Source: Stenogyne calaminthoides (taxonomy: Eukaryota; Streptophyta; Magnoliopsida; Lamiales; Lamiaceae). From it: DNA of 64,000 nt. A program made the position numbers and the translations under genes. Below, one piece after another: positions 20,405 through 29,586 of this stretch (position 1 is its first letter; every line of letters starts with the position of its first letter). The DNA is taken from positions 19,962,691 through 20,026,690 of the forward strand of contig JBBCBC010000034.1 in NCBI GenBank assembly GCA_037126765.1. Direction: 5' to 3'. The notes beneath the pieces are model-generated. The model did not search any database. It was not told the origin of the DNA and worked only from the letters and a program-made list of their open reading frames with translations.

Positions 20405-22559
20405 TGTTGGGAGATGAATTTAATAAAGATATATGATTTTGATTAGATCCCAAAAACCCCTGAGTATGAAATGTTCAGGATAATCTTGATAGTTGAGTCG
20501 ATTCGCTTTTTAGAGTATTCGTGATGATATATCGCAAAATGTATAGTCACAGATATAGATCGTTAGATCTCAAGATTTCAAGAACTCAAGATAAGTTTCA
20601 AGAAATCGAAGTCTCAAGATGAAACTAAAAGTTTTCAAGACTCAAGATGAAATCGAGAATCAAGACTCAAGATGAAATCGAGACCAAGACTCAAGATGAA
20701 ATCGAGAATCAAGACTCAAAGCAGAAATCGAGATATCAAGACTCAAAGCAGAAATCGAGATACTAAAGTCTCAAGATGAAATCGAGGAATCAAGACTCAA
20801 AGATGAAGATTCAAGATATCACCAAGATATCCGCGGAAGACTCAAGACTCGTAAGACGCCAAGACTCAGATGACCTCAAGACTCAAGACACGTAAGATGT
20901 AAGATCAAGAATCAAGATCAAGAATATCAAGGCGCAGAATTATCGAAGACTCAAGAATATATCAATGCTCAAGATAAACTCAATGTTCCGAGGCACTGAG
21001 AATATCTATCTGAAGGATGCAATACTGAGAAGATCGCGATTCCTTAGAAAAATAGATATTTGCCAAGACATTCAAATGTAGACAAAAGGAACTAAGTCAG
21101 AGTGTTGTTAAGGTTATATCAACTCAAAGTTTGTAACCAAAAGAGCCGTTGAAGGTGTCTACCTTTAACTGGAGATAAAAGTCAAAAAGAGGAAGACAAC
21201 ATCGCACCATACTATTAATCGACAAAGGATGTGTCGTCACGAAAAAAGATGTCAGAACTACTAAAGTTCCAGACTGCAAAAAGTGAAGACCGGCTACATG
21301 AAAGGCTATTGCCTAAAACGTGTTAGGGAGTTTCAAACCCTAAATATAGTCGTTCCTCACACACCATAAGAGGAAACTCACGAAGCTATATCCTCCAACG
21401 GATAGTTTTTCAAGAGTGACCTTGGTGTATGCCTATAAATACTTGTGACCCTCTACATTGTAAGGTTACGGGAAATTGGTAAGCAACTCAAGAGCTCAAA
21501 CTTATTATCGCAAAGTTAAAGCACTCGAAAAAACTTAGAATTTCCCAAGTGCTTTTAAATCGAAGAGAGCTCATTAAACTAAGCCTAGCTTGATAAGATA
21601 TATCCAAAGCTTAGTCGAGATATCCTAGCCTTTGCATTGTACTTTATTGTAAAGGATATCTCATCCTAGTTGGAAACCAACCAAGAAACCCCAAACCCTT
21701 TAGAAGGTAGTTTGAGTGTGATTGTTGGTGAGAAGAGTTGTAAAGAGTTAGTAAACCACGGAGTAGTCGTAAAAGCTCTAGAGGTGAAGTTAGTAAGCTA
21801 TAGAGGTAGTCCGGGAAAAGCTTGTTTGTGTTTGAGTAAGTAAACTACGGAGGTAGTCGTAAAGCTCAAGGTCGGGTTGAGTAAGTAAACCACGGAGTAG
21901 TCGTAAAGCTCAGTGGTCGAAGTTGAGTAAGTAAACTACGCGAGGTAGTCGTAAAGCTCGAGGGAAGTGATTAGTGAATTTCTCTCGAGGATCGAGAGAG
22001 TGGACGTAGGAGCTTGAGTCTCGAACCACTATAAATTGATGTGTTGTTTATTGCTTTTTTATCTCGTGCTTAATCATTGCATTGACTTAAATTTGAAAGC
22101 ATATTTTCACTGATATTTCAGTTGGAATCAATCCACTGGAAGTTGCATGTAATTGAATCACAGCCTAATCACTTTTCCATTAAAGGAAGGTTTTCAGCAA
22201 AGCTTAAAACGAGTATAAACTAAAGGGCCAACCATTTCAAGACATCCGAGAAAGCTAGAAACAGATAGTTACCAAACCGAACTTACTCTTCCGAGGGTTC
22301 AAGAAGTTAGTTATCCGATCCAAGCAACTCAGATCTGAAAAACTCGAGGACTCGGTTGGATTATTATCCGAGGTTTCGAAAAGCGACTTAAGATCACCGT
22401 CTCAAGAGACTTTGACTCGAGTGATTTGTGCTTCTCGGGACCTAATCTTCGAGGATTATCGACCCAAGTCGACCTCAATAAAAAGAAAAGTTTTAAAAAC
22501 ACTGAACACGTGTATTCCCCCCCATACACGTGTAAGACTCGTTTGCACCGGGACCAACA
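20405..22559 (+). repeat. G: 3' LTR, full length
   Basis: It runs from TGTTGGGAGATG to ACCAACA, 2,155 bases. It contains a block of about 27-base repeats (20560-20800), a TATA box (TATAAATA, 21434-21441) and a terminal region matching the 5' LTR. Compared with the 5' LTR, many CTGA/CAGT positions read TCGA/CAAG here. Confidence 0.9.
21434..21441 (+). promoter_or_regulatory. G: TATA box in the 3' LTR
   Basis: TATAAATA in GCCTATAAATACTTG. The corresponding segment is absent from the 5' LTR, so the internal genes of G have lost this promoter. Confidence 0.7.
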
Positions 22560-22564
22560 CCATT
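22560..22564. repeat. Target-site duplication of G, right copy (CCATT)
   Basis: It directly follows the 3' LTR end and differs from the left copy CCGTT by one G-to-A change. Confidence 0.85.
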
Positions 22565-23100
22565 AATAAAATCATCAATCATACCCTCAAGGCTAGACTT
22601 GATAATTCCAAGGGGGGAGGATGGGCTGAAGAGTTGCCCAAAATATTATGGGCCTATCGAACAACTTTCAGAACATCAACTGCGGAGACCCCGTTTGCCC
22701 TGGCATTTGGTGCGGAAGCTGTTATACCCGCGGAAATCAAAATTCCGAGTCATCGAACAATGACTTTTGGAGAGCATATTAATGACCAGGCGCTCGCCCT
22801 GAGTGCAGACCTGTTAGAAGAAAGAAGGACGGAGGCTGATTTAAAAAATGCCATGTACAAAAAGAGGTTAGGGAAGTTCTACAACTCCAAAGTCCGAACA
22901 CGCAGGTTCAATGTGGGCGAGCTGGTTTTAAGACGGGCAACGGGGGTATCAAGTGGTGTGCTTGGCCGAGCATGGGAAGGTCCATTCAGAAGTTACTTTA
23001 ACGCTTGCTAAAACGGGGCATATGATTTGGAAGATCCGAATGGAGTCCCATTGTCCTATTTTCGTGGAATGCGCCAAATTTGAAAAAATACTATCAATAA
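22565..23100 (+). pseudogene. F: integrase C-terminal part (resumes after G)
   Basis: It continues the broken integrase with NKIINHTLKARLDN, then the conserved GWAEELPKILWAYRTTFRTST and ETPFALAFGAEAVIPAEI, and the C-terminal RRFNVGELVLRRA and GRAWEGPF segments. A frameshift near 23005 moves the end into another frame: GAYDLEDPNGVPL, and finally a WNAPNLKKYYQ end with TAA at 23098-23100. This is the expected end of Tat pol. Confidence 0.88.
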
Positions 23101-23591
23101 TGACGAGCATAACCGCCGAACAAAGTCACCACACAATTGATAAGTGAAAGCACTACGGTTTAACAAAGTCACTTACACAAACAAGCGAAAGCACAATTAT
23201 TTAACATAATCATCCACCGGTGAAGCAAGCTGGCTTTGGTTTAATATAATCGGCCAACAAAATTTAAAACGAACACAAATGGTCGAACATAATCAGTCAT
23301 TCAGCTAAGACGAGTAGGACAATCCTGAAAGAAGAACACATTATGTTCGACACGTATCTTCAAGAAAGAAATGTTGCCAAAGACTATCGAAAAGACGTAA
23401 GATACGCGGTTTAACGAGTTGACAACCCAAGATACGCGGTCGATAAGTTGACAAGTGGTGGCAACCAGTGGAAGGAACGAAGTCAATCTTTGAACAAGAG
23501 CCGCAAAAAGTTCTAACGATGTCAAAAAGGAGGAGCAAAAGTAAGAGGGCCAACACCAGTTAGCTATGCCAGCACTAGCTTGGGATAGTTC
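23101..23591 (+). other. F: non-coding spacer after pol
   Basis: No convincing ORF is seen. It is AT-rich with repeated GCGGTTTAACGA/GCGGTCGATAAG-like phrases near 23403-23450. It leads into a TATA box. Confidence 0.5.
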
Positions 23592-23599
23592 TATAAATA
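23592..23599 (+). promoter_or_regulatory. F: internal TATA box ahead of the sense cargo ORF
   Basis: TATAAATA in TTCTATAAATAGAGGC, 96 bases before the ATG at 23695. Its surroundings resemble the LTR promoter (CTATAAATAGA), so it may be a captured or duplicated LTR-like promoter. Confidence 0.5.
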
Positions 23600-23694
23600 G
23601 AGGCATATTGATAGCTAAAAAAAGGCAGAGAAAAAACAAATGAAGAAAAAAAAGAAGAAAAATACTACAGTTCTCAGAAAAAAGTTGGTTCAGT

Positions 23695-24129
23695 ATGCCT
23701 CCAGACGAAGAATCCAGCACTCGATTCAGCTATTATTCTGCTGAATCGAGCATCTGGCCTGATACGAGATTAATACTCCATATGACACTCCGAGCACAGG
23801 ATGAAGCTCGTTGCGAACTCAAGATGCTCGGCAGAGTCATGGTTGCCACTCCACGTTACTCACTGCTTATGCAGAGTAAATCATTAGTCCTCTATGCATC
23901 CCCCAAAATCTCCTCCGAAGGGGAGGGATGTCATGGTGTCCGCTTAAAGCAATATGCGGATGTCGATGCTCGTGCATCTATCGAAGAGGATGTAATGGTG
24001 CGAAATAAGATTTTGCTCGCTACCGCTATAGGCGAAAGCAAGAGGCGCGCTTACATGTTATATCCGCGGTGCCTCAAGATAATCACAACTTGTCCAGGAG
24101 GGACAAAAGCTTATGCTGCTGCTGCTTGA
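23695..24129 (+). CDS. F: small sense ORF of unknown function between pol and 3' LTR
   Basis: 144 codons, starting MPPDEESSTRFSYYSAES and ending with a run of alanines before TGA. I recognise no domain. Composition is mixed, with a basic patch (GESKRRAYMLYPR) and no signal peptide or membrane segment. A TATA box lies 96 bases upstream of the ATG, with an A-rich leader between them. Downstream (24250-24340) is T-rich sequence that could end a transcript. It faces the antisense gene that ends at 24993. It could be a chance ORF; the promoter-like context raises it above background. Confidence 0.4.
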   Translation: MPPDEESSTRFSYYSAESSIWPDTRLILHMTLRAQDEARCELKMLGRVMVATPRYSLLMQSKSLVLYASPKISSEGEGCHGVRLKQYADVDARASIEEDVMVRNKILLATAIGESKRRAYMLYPRCLKIITTCPGGTKAYAAAA

Positions 24130-24992
24130 GCATGTTACTAAAGAAGGGCAGACGGAATGATGTGCCACATGCTTGTCAACATCAATTCCGCGGACAAGGT
24201 GAGGCCAGTTCGTGTCTACCCAAGACAAGGTTTAAATTCAAAACCCTAGTCTGATGTCTATAGTTGTGTAATAGATAGTCTTCTTCAAATGTAAAGGTTG
24301 TAATAGAATACAAAGTGTTGCAAAAAGTATTTTTGTTCGCTAAGATTTTCTAGTTGAAGCCTATTTGAGGTCGCACCTAAGCCGGATGGCCAGAACAAAG
24401 TCGAACGAGCCCAGGTCTATGTTCACCGATTTAACGAGTTTCAGACTCGATTCCCCGCAAAGAAAAAGCGAGTAATGGGTACGCAATGCAAAAGACGACT
24501 CAGACTTACAGATAACCAGAATAAGCGGTGATGAGTCTTGGGTCGCATGACTAAATAAGACAAATTTTAAGTACAAAGTGATCGCACCAAAATAAGACAA
24601 TCGCGAACCAAGAAAGGGGGGGGTTCATAAAGTAACCCATACGATCAACCAATTGCAACGTCAATAAGATAATCAAAAACAAAAAAAGTCAGGAGCGGGC
24701 ATAGGCAAACCCAATGTTCGAATTCATTCAGAAGAAAAGAGGCATAAACTGGAAAGCAACAAAGCGAACATCAAGCAACACAAGTATCAATCATTCATCA
24801 ACAACAACATTCATCCTCAACAATCAGGTTAGAGGAAACAGTTCAATATGCAATTCAACCATTCAAATTCCAAAGTGTTCGAACAAAAGAGAAGAAATCC
24901 AAAAATTATACAAGTTCAGAAGATATTGTTCGAGCAAAAAATGAAGAAGACAAAAGATTACACAACATATGTTCGGCAAAACAAAAATTACA
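24130..24992. other. F: spacer between the two convergent cargo genes
   Basis: No supported gene. It is AT-rich, with short repeats of CAACA and TCAACAAC near 24776-24830. As the meeting point of two convergent units it should contain both 3' ends; I cannot place polyadenylation sites firmly. Confidence 0.45.
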
Positions 24993-25649
24993 CTAAGGAG
25001 CAAATTCATAATTGGGGGTGGACGGAAGAGAAATGCCGAACAAATCATGCTCGCCCACCTCAGCAATGGCTCCTTCAGCACGGTCAGGTCCAGCATGCTC
25101 GCCAGGAGGTACACTTTGCTCGGCCACAGGACGTCCCCTTTTCTCGGCCTGCACCTGATCGGACCCGGACTCAGTTTGGAAATTTTGACCAGCAATATTC
25201 ACATCTAAGCCATCTTCTTCGTCCAGGATAGGATCATCAACTTCAATCCCTTCAGGAAGAATGGAGAAATCACACAGATCGTTCAAATCTGACATCGGAA
25301 GATTGCGATCTGGTGGATTGTCGATCAGGTACTGCTGGAAACTGGAAATGAGTGGGGCAATTTGCTCACCAGTGAGCATGTGGCGAGCAGACCGGATGGC
25401 ATCGGCAAAGTCGCATATATAGGAGAAGTTTGACATGGAATCAACATATTCTTCACTGTGCAGCCTTAAATTTTCGAGACCCAAACGAGTATTGGTCTCC
25501 TCAGTAATGATGAGCTGTTGGCCGAGCACGTTCCTCTCACTTTCCATGGCCTCGTCGCCAGCTCGGAGTCTACAAAGCTCAACATTCATCTCCTCCTGAG
25601 CTCTTCGTATGCTGACCACCTCCTCCTGAGAGTGATTCAGTTCCTCCTT

Positions 25650-25765
25650 TGCCTGACGAGCATCCTCCTGAGCCTGGCGAGCATCCTCCTGAGCCTGGCG
25701 AGCATTTTCTTGAGCCTGGCGGGAATCCTCCTGAGCCCGGCGAGCATCTGTTTGTGCCGAGGATA
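25650..25765 (-). repeat. F: 21-base tandem repeat coding a heptad repeat in the antisense gene
   Basis: On the plus strand, units of GAGCCTGGCGAGCATCCTCCT repeat about five times with few changes. Read in the minus frame each unit is seven residues (ARQAQED or ARQAQEN), one turn-pair of a coiled coil. The unit keeps the frame, as expected if repeat number varies under coding constraint. Confidence 0.85.
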
Positions 25766-26106
25766 CCTGTCCCTGAGTCGACCTCAGTTCATCCTGAGCT
25801 CTGTTCAGCTCGCCCATCTTTTCTTCGAAATTTCTGATCAGAGCCAAGTAGTTGGCATGAAGGTTGGCGGACTCAGCATAAACTTTCTCAAGGACGACCA
25901 TAGATTGGCCCTGGAGTACCAAGCCGAGTCGCATGTTTTCCAGAGGAGTGGGACCCATAGTAGACTCTTCCAGATCGGTAGTCCATGCTCGAACAGGGGT
26001 CTGACACGCCTTTTGGACATGCTCGGGAATGCTCGGAACCTTGCGAACACTCGGCGAGCAGAAGTAGTTTTTCAAATTGGGCATCAAGGGCGCCAACCTG
26101 CTCAAC

Positions 26107-26186
26107 CTACATATACACCCGAGCAAATAAATATGACAAAGCGAACAGAATTATCCAAAAAAGGAAATTAAGCGAACGAAATGTAC
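26107..26186 (-). other. F antisense gene: intron 3
   Basis: 80 bases. The donor is AACAG|GTACATTT at 26187/26186 and the acceptor TATGTAG|GTTGAG at 26107/26106. Splicing joins AG to G as one arginine codon and enters the long exon 4 frame. Confidence 0.65.
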
Positions 26187-26724
26187 CTGTTCGCACGAGC
26201 CGGATCCCATCCTAAGAATGATTTATCCTCAGGGGACCGAAGCTCAGGGTTCAGAGGAGTCCATGATCGGGGTCCAGCAGGAGGAGGAGAAGATGTGCCA
26301 ACCTCCATTTCAACAATTTGCGAGACCGAACCAACCACGGAGGCGACCATTTTGATCGCCTCAGCAGAAGGGGTCTGGGTCACCCTGACGGCATCAGTGC
26401 TCGTCTGAGCCTGTTCGCTTGGCGCGCTCGTCTGAGCTTGTTCACTTGGCCCCTATTCGTCGGTTTCCATCCTCGAACTCTTCGGCGACGGAGCCTATTC
26501 TCTCGTCCCCTGCTCTGCCGAATGAGTAGTCCTTTTTGGTCAGCTCGATTCCCCAGGCCCGGATGTAGATGATTGGCTTGCCCTGCCAGCCCTGCTCGCT
26601 TCTCCTCTGTTTGCTCGCTGAGCTTCCCGCTCAGCTTGAATTCGAGCGAGTTCTTGTGGTCTTTTTCTTCGAGTCATCTCAGTATGCTCGGATGTACTCA
26701 CAACGACAGTCACAGCAGGGAAAG

Positions 26725-26813
26725 CTATAAGCAAAACAATTTATTATGTAAGAAAGGCTAACAACAAGCAAAATGGTACAAAACATATGCAAATGCAAAA
26801 AAGCAATCCTTAC
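26725..26813 (-). other. F antisense gene: intron 2
   Basis: 89 bases. The donor is CCTGCTG|GTAAGGA and the acceptor TTTTGCTTATAG|CTTTCC, with a T-rich stretch before it. The G left by exon 2 joins CT to give an alanine codon, in frame with FPAVTVVVSTSEHTEM. Confidence 0.7.
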
Positions 26814-26987
26814 CAGCAGGATTAACAGCAACAAGATGGTGAGGGGGCACGAACAAGCCTCCTTTCTTCCTCTGTTCGGTGGTATTAAGGGTCCTCACAG
26901 ATCGTTCCGAGCGAGACTCGAGGTCAATTTGCCAAACGCTGCTAAAATAGCCGTCGTTTATCTCCTTGTCCGTCGCAGCTGGGATTC

Positions 26988-27050
26988 CTGAAATAAAGAG
27001 TAAGTTAAAATCAGTTCAAATTGAAGAACAAAAGACACAAAATTACTTAC
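26988..27050 (-). other. F antisense gene: intron 1
   Basis: 63 bases, short for a plant intron. The donor is GTACCGAA|GTAAGTAA and the acceptor CTTTATTTCAG|GAATCC. A plus GA gives an arginine codon, and the 58-codon exon 2 then reads open with GYFSSVWQIDLESRSERS. Unspliced, the frame would stop two codons into the intron. Confidence 0.65.
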
Positions 27051-28228
27051 TTCGGTACACCCCGAAATCAGTAGGGATGTCTAATCGAGCATCTGGTTCG
27101 CTTCCAGAAGCCGGGCTTTTCCAATCGCCCCCAACAAACCAGAACTTGTCTTTCCAATCACTGATTTTGTTCGGCACGTCCTCAATAATCTTGCATTTGG
27201 CATTTGCCTGCATGAACAGCCATCCATGTTTGCCCTTCGGACGGGTCAAATGCACCAATCGAGCAAGTTCAGTGGCATAGGGATAATATATAGGCTTCAT
27301 TTTGCCGAACAAAGTCAGGAAACTCATGATCATATGCCACCCGTTTGGCTTCAGCTGCGTGATGGTGATATTCCACTCCACGAGCAAACGAGTGATAGCC
27401 GGATGGAGGGGGAATCGAAGGCCGGCTTCCATCGTGTCCAAATTCACGGCGACACAACCCTCAGGGGCTAGTCTGCTCGCTCATCAGGCCCCGGTGCCCA
27501 GAAAAAGACATCTTTGGGAGTTTTGTAGTTCCGGTACAGCTGAGCGAGCATATCTACATCAATAATGCTCGCTAGGTACTCATTTTCAACCCTAGTCCTA
27601 CGAGGTTGCTCGGGCCAATCAAAACTATAACGAGCATTATACTCGTTATATGTTGGACTATGAGGGACACCAACAGGTATATCAAGCTTAGCATTTTGCT
27701 CGCCGCCTATCCCTATGTTCGATTCGGTTACATTCACAGCCATCAGAATTTCCCCCCCACAATATTATCATCTCTATTTATATCAACATTATCTACAGCC
27801 CTAGACCTAATTTGGGGATGGGGTAAAGAACCGTAATCTGAATCGTTCGAAAAATCATTACGGACCAAGTCCCTATCTAATTCATTTAGGGCTTCGTCGG
27901 AATTAGAGGAAAGAACGGCAAACGGCTGCCGAACTTGCCAACGAAACCCAGAATCCGAGACATTCGCCTCTGGCGCATTAGCATCGCTACGGGGATTCTA
28001 CCAATAGAGAGGGAAGAGGAACTACGGTGGTCCGATTCAATTGAAGCAGAAGGAGTTGAGCAAGAAGCCATAATCGCAAAGAGAGAAAGAATGCAGTGGT
28101 TACCTGAGAAAGATCCTTCGCCGGAATAAAGAAGCCCTCGCCGGAAATTCTCAGACGCGAAAAAGATTGAAAGACAGAGGCAAAGAGAAAAAAGGAAAGA
28201 GAAAGGGGTTTAAGGCGGTAAAGTGAGG

Positions 28229-28237
28229 TATTTATAG
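28229..28237 (-). promoter_or_regulatory. F: TATA box of the antisense gene
   Basis: The minus strand reads CTATAAATACC, a strong plant TATA match, about 160 bases before the ATG at 28071. It lies about 120 bases inside the left edge of the 3' LTR, pointing into the element against the direction of gag-pol. Confidence 0.65.
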
Positions 28238-28344
28238 ATATCGGATTCAATTTTGAAAATCTGGCACAGAATACGAAACGACATCAACTATGGCCCAATT
28301 GGATTATAACAGCCGGGCCCCTTGATGAATACAAAGCGACCCGG

Positions 28345-28355
28345 CTGGGGGGTAT
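28345..28355 (+). other. F: polypurine tract
   Basis: The G-rich run CTGGGGGGTAT lies immediately before the TG of the 3' LTR. This placement fixes the LTR start at 28356. Confidence 0.7.
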
Positions 28356-29581
28356 TGTTGTGTTCGATATAATTAATCAGCATTAATCGAACACGTAAGA
28401 GACACGTGTAATATTTATTAAAATAATCATGCCCGATGGACAAGTGTGCTCGCCGCTCGCCGACCAAACAAGTTTTGTTCGCCCGCTTGCCATTCACCAA
28501 CTAAGGTTGTTCAACCACTGACCGAGCAAAATGATCCTGAAAAGAACATGACAAAGTCAGTCAAACAGATCAGATCAGGGAAGAAGGAATCAAATAAAGC
28601 TGAGTCAATTCTGAGGACTCAGACAACCTGAATGCTCAGATATCCTGAAGGGTCAGTATGCTCGACACTCAGACAACCTGAAGACTCAGACATCATGAGA
28701 GGTCGGTATGCTCGGTGCTCAGACATCCTGAGGGGCTCAGACATCCTGAGGGGCTCAGACATCCTGAGTTGCTCAGGCATCCTGAGGGGCTCAGACATCC
28801 TGAGGGGCTCAGACATCCTGAAGACTCAGACATCCTGAGGGATCAGTATGCTCGATGATCAGATATCCTGAGGGATCAGATATCCTGAAGGCTCAGATGA
28901 CCTGAGGGGTCATTATGCTCGATGATCAGATATCCTGAGGGCACAGACATCCCCAAGGCTCAGATGACCTGAAAGCTTAGACAACCTGAAGAACTCAGAT
29001 ATGCTCGATGAGGGCAATTTTTCCACATAAGATTGACATGGTTAAAGGGGCGAACAAAGCGTGCAATCGAGCAAAAGATTGATTTGGACGATCAAAAGAG
29101 TGTCTTACAGACAAGCAAGTGCAAAGATCAATCTTGAAGACGAAGTTGGGAACGTGACAATATTACATGAATTCTTGCATGGCCCGAAATCTACAGCTCA
29201 TGCTTGCCAAACCAGCTCATGCTTGTCAAGGTGCTATAAATAGAAGAAAAAACTACAAGAGAAAGGTTCAGAAAATTCCCAGAGAGGTGAGATATAGAAA
29301 AATTCGAGAGATCATACAAAAAACCCTAGCACTCAGATGTTAACTCTCCAAATCATCTTCATCCATAATGATTCATCTTCATGAGATGTATCAAATATTG
29401 TACGTGTAAAAACTCACAATACTACATCCCTGGCTTGGTATGCCCCCAGAGTAGTCATTTCTTGACGAACTGGGTCAACAAATTCTTCTTATTTACAGTT
29501 TAATTTACACGTGCATGTTTTGTTTGTGAGTCGTAACCGAATTAGCCACATAATATTCCTCAAATAAAACGACTCGCGACA
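28356..29581 (+). repeat. F: 3' LTR, complete
   Basis: It runs from TGTTGTGTTCGATA to CTCGCGACA. It has the 19-base minisatellite (about 28612-29010), a TATA box at 29234-29241 and few differences from the 5' LTR. The candidate target duplication CATAA follows. Confidence 0.92.
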
Positions 29582-29586
29582 CATAA
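29582..29586. repeat. Candidate target-site duplication of F, right copy (CATAA)
   Basis: It follows the 3' LTR end directly. On the minus strand the flank TACCAGTTATG joins naturally to TGTTAGACTTACC on the left side. Confidence 0.55.

Larger units (their letters stand above)
8683..22559 (+). mobile_element. Ty1/copia Sirevirus-like LTR retrotransposon G
   Basis: LTRs at 8683-9854 and 20405-22559 begin TGTTGGGAGATG and end ACCAACA. A tRNA-Met type primer site follows the 5' LTR, and a purine tract (AAAAAGGGGGAAAT) precedes the 3' LTR. Inside are gag with a UBN2-type capsid and long coiled coil, protease, integrase, RT and RNase H in copia order, then a further long ORF with coiled coil. At 13.9 kb, with an extra ORF after pol and a coiled coil in Gag, it fits the Sirevirus (Maximus/SIRE) lineage. 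It is inserted in the integrase of F. Confidence 0.9.
24993..28071 (-). pseudogene. F: antisense cargo gene, four exons, gypsy-type transposon domain plus coiled coil
   Basis: Read on the minus strand, exon 1 (28071-27051) starts MASCSTPSASIESD, has three frame breaks, and then encodes CVAVNLDTMEAGLRFPLHP, LKPNGWHMIMSFLTLFG and ISDWKDKFWFVGGDW. From memory this matches the 'putative gypsy type transposon' family (PF04195). Exon 2 (26987-26814), exon 3 (26724-26187) and exon 4 (26106-24993) join through GT-AG introns without losing frame. Exon 3 has three in-frame stops (TGA, TAG, TAG between about 26540 and 26455), all possible C-to-T changes. Exon 4 encodes a long coiled coil with ARQAQED heptads (about 25650-25760), then an acidic C-terminus. 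Antisense extra ORFs are known in plant Tat elements; function is unknown. Confidence 0.7.
1997..29581 (+). mobile_element. Ty3/gypsy Tat-type LTR retrotransposon F, with element G nested inside
   Basis: Two near-identical LTRs (1997-3209 and 28356-29581) bound gag, protease, RT, RNase H, a second RNase H and integrase in gypsy order. The integrase is split at 8682/22565 by element G. Without G the element is about 13.7 kb. The extra RNase H after the RT-linked one, and a long antisense ORF between pol and the 3' LTR, are both known traits of the plant Tat lineage (Ogre/Retand and relatives). Frameshifts and stops in every pol domain make this copy non-autonomous. Confidence 0.9.

Noticed and set aside
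25518..26171. A 217-codon plus-strand frame opposite the antisense gene
   Set aside because: It is the shadow of the heptad-repeat exon. The minus frame has domains, introns and a promoter, whereas this one is leucine-rich repeat translation of the 21-base units.
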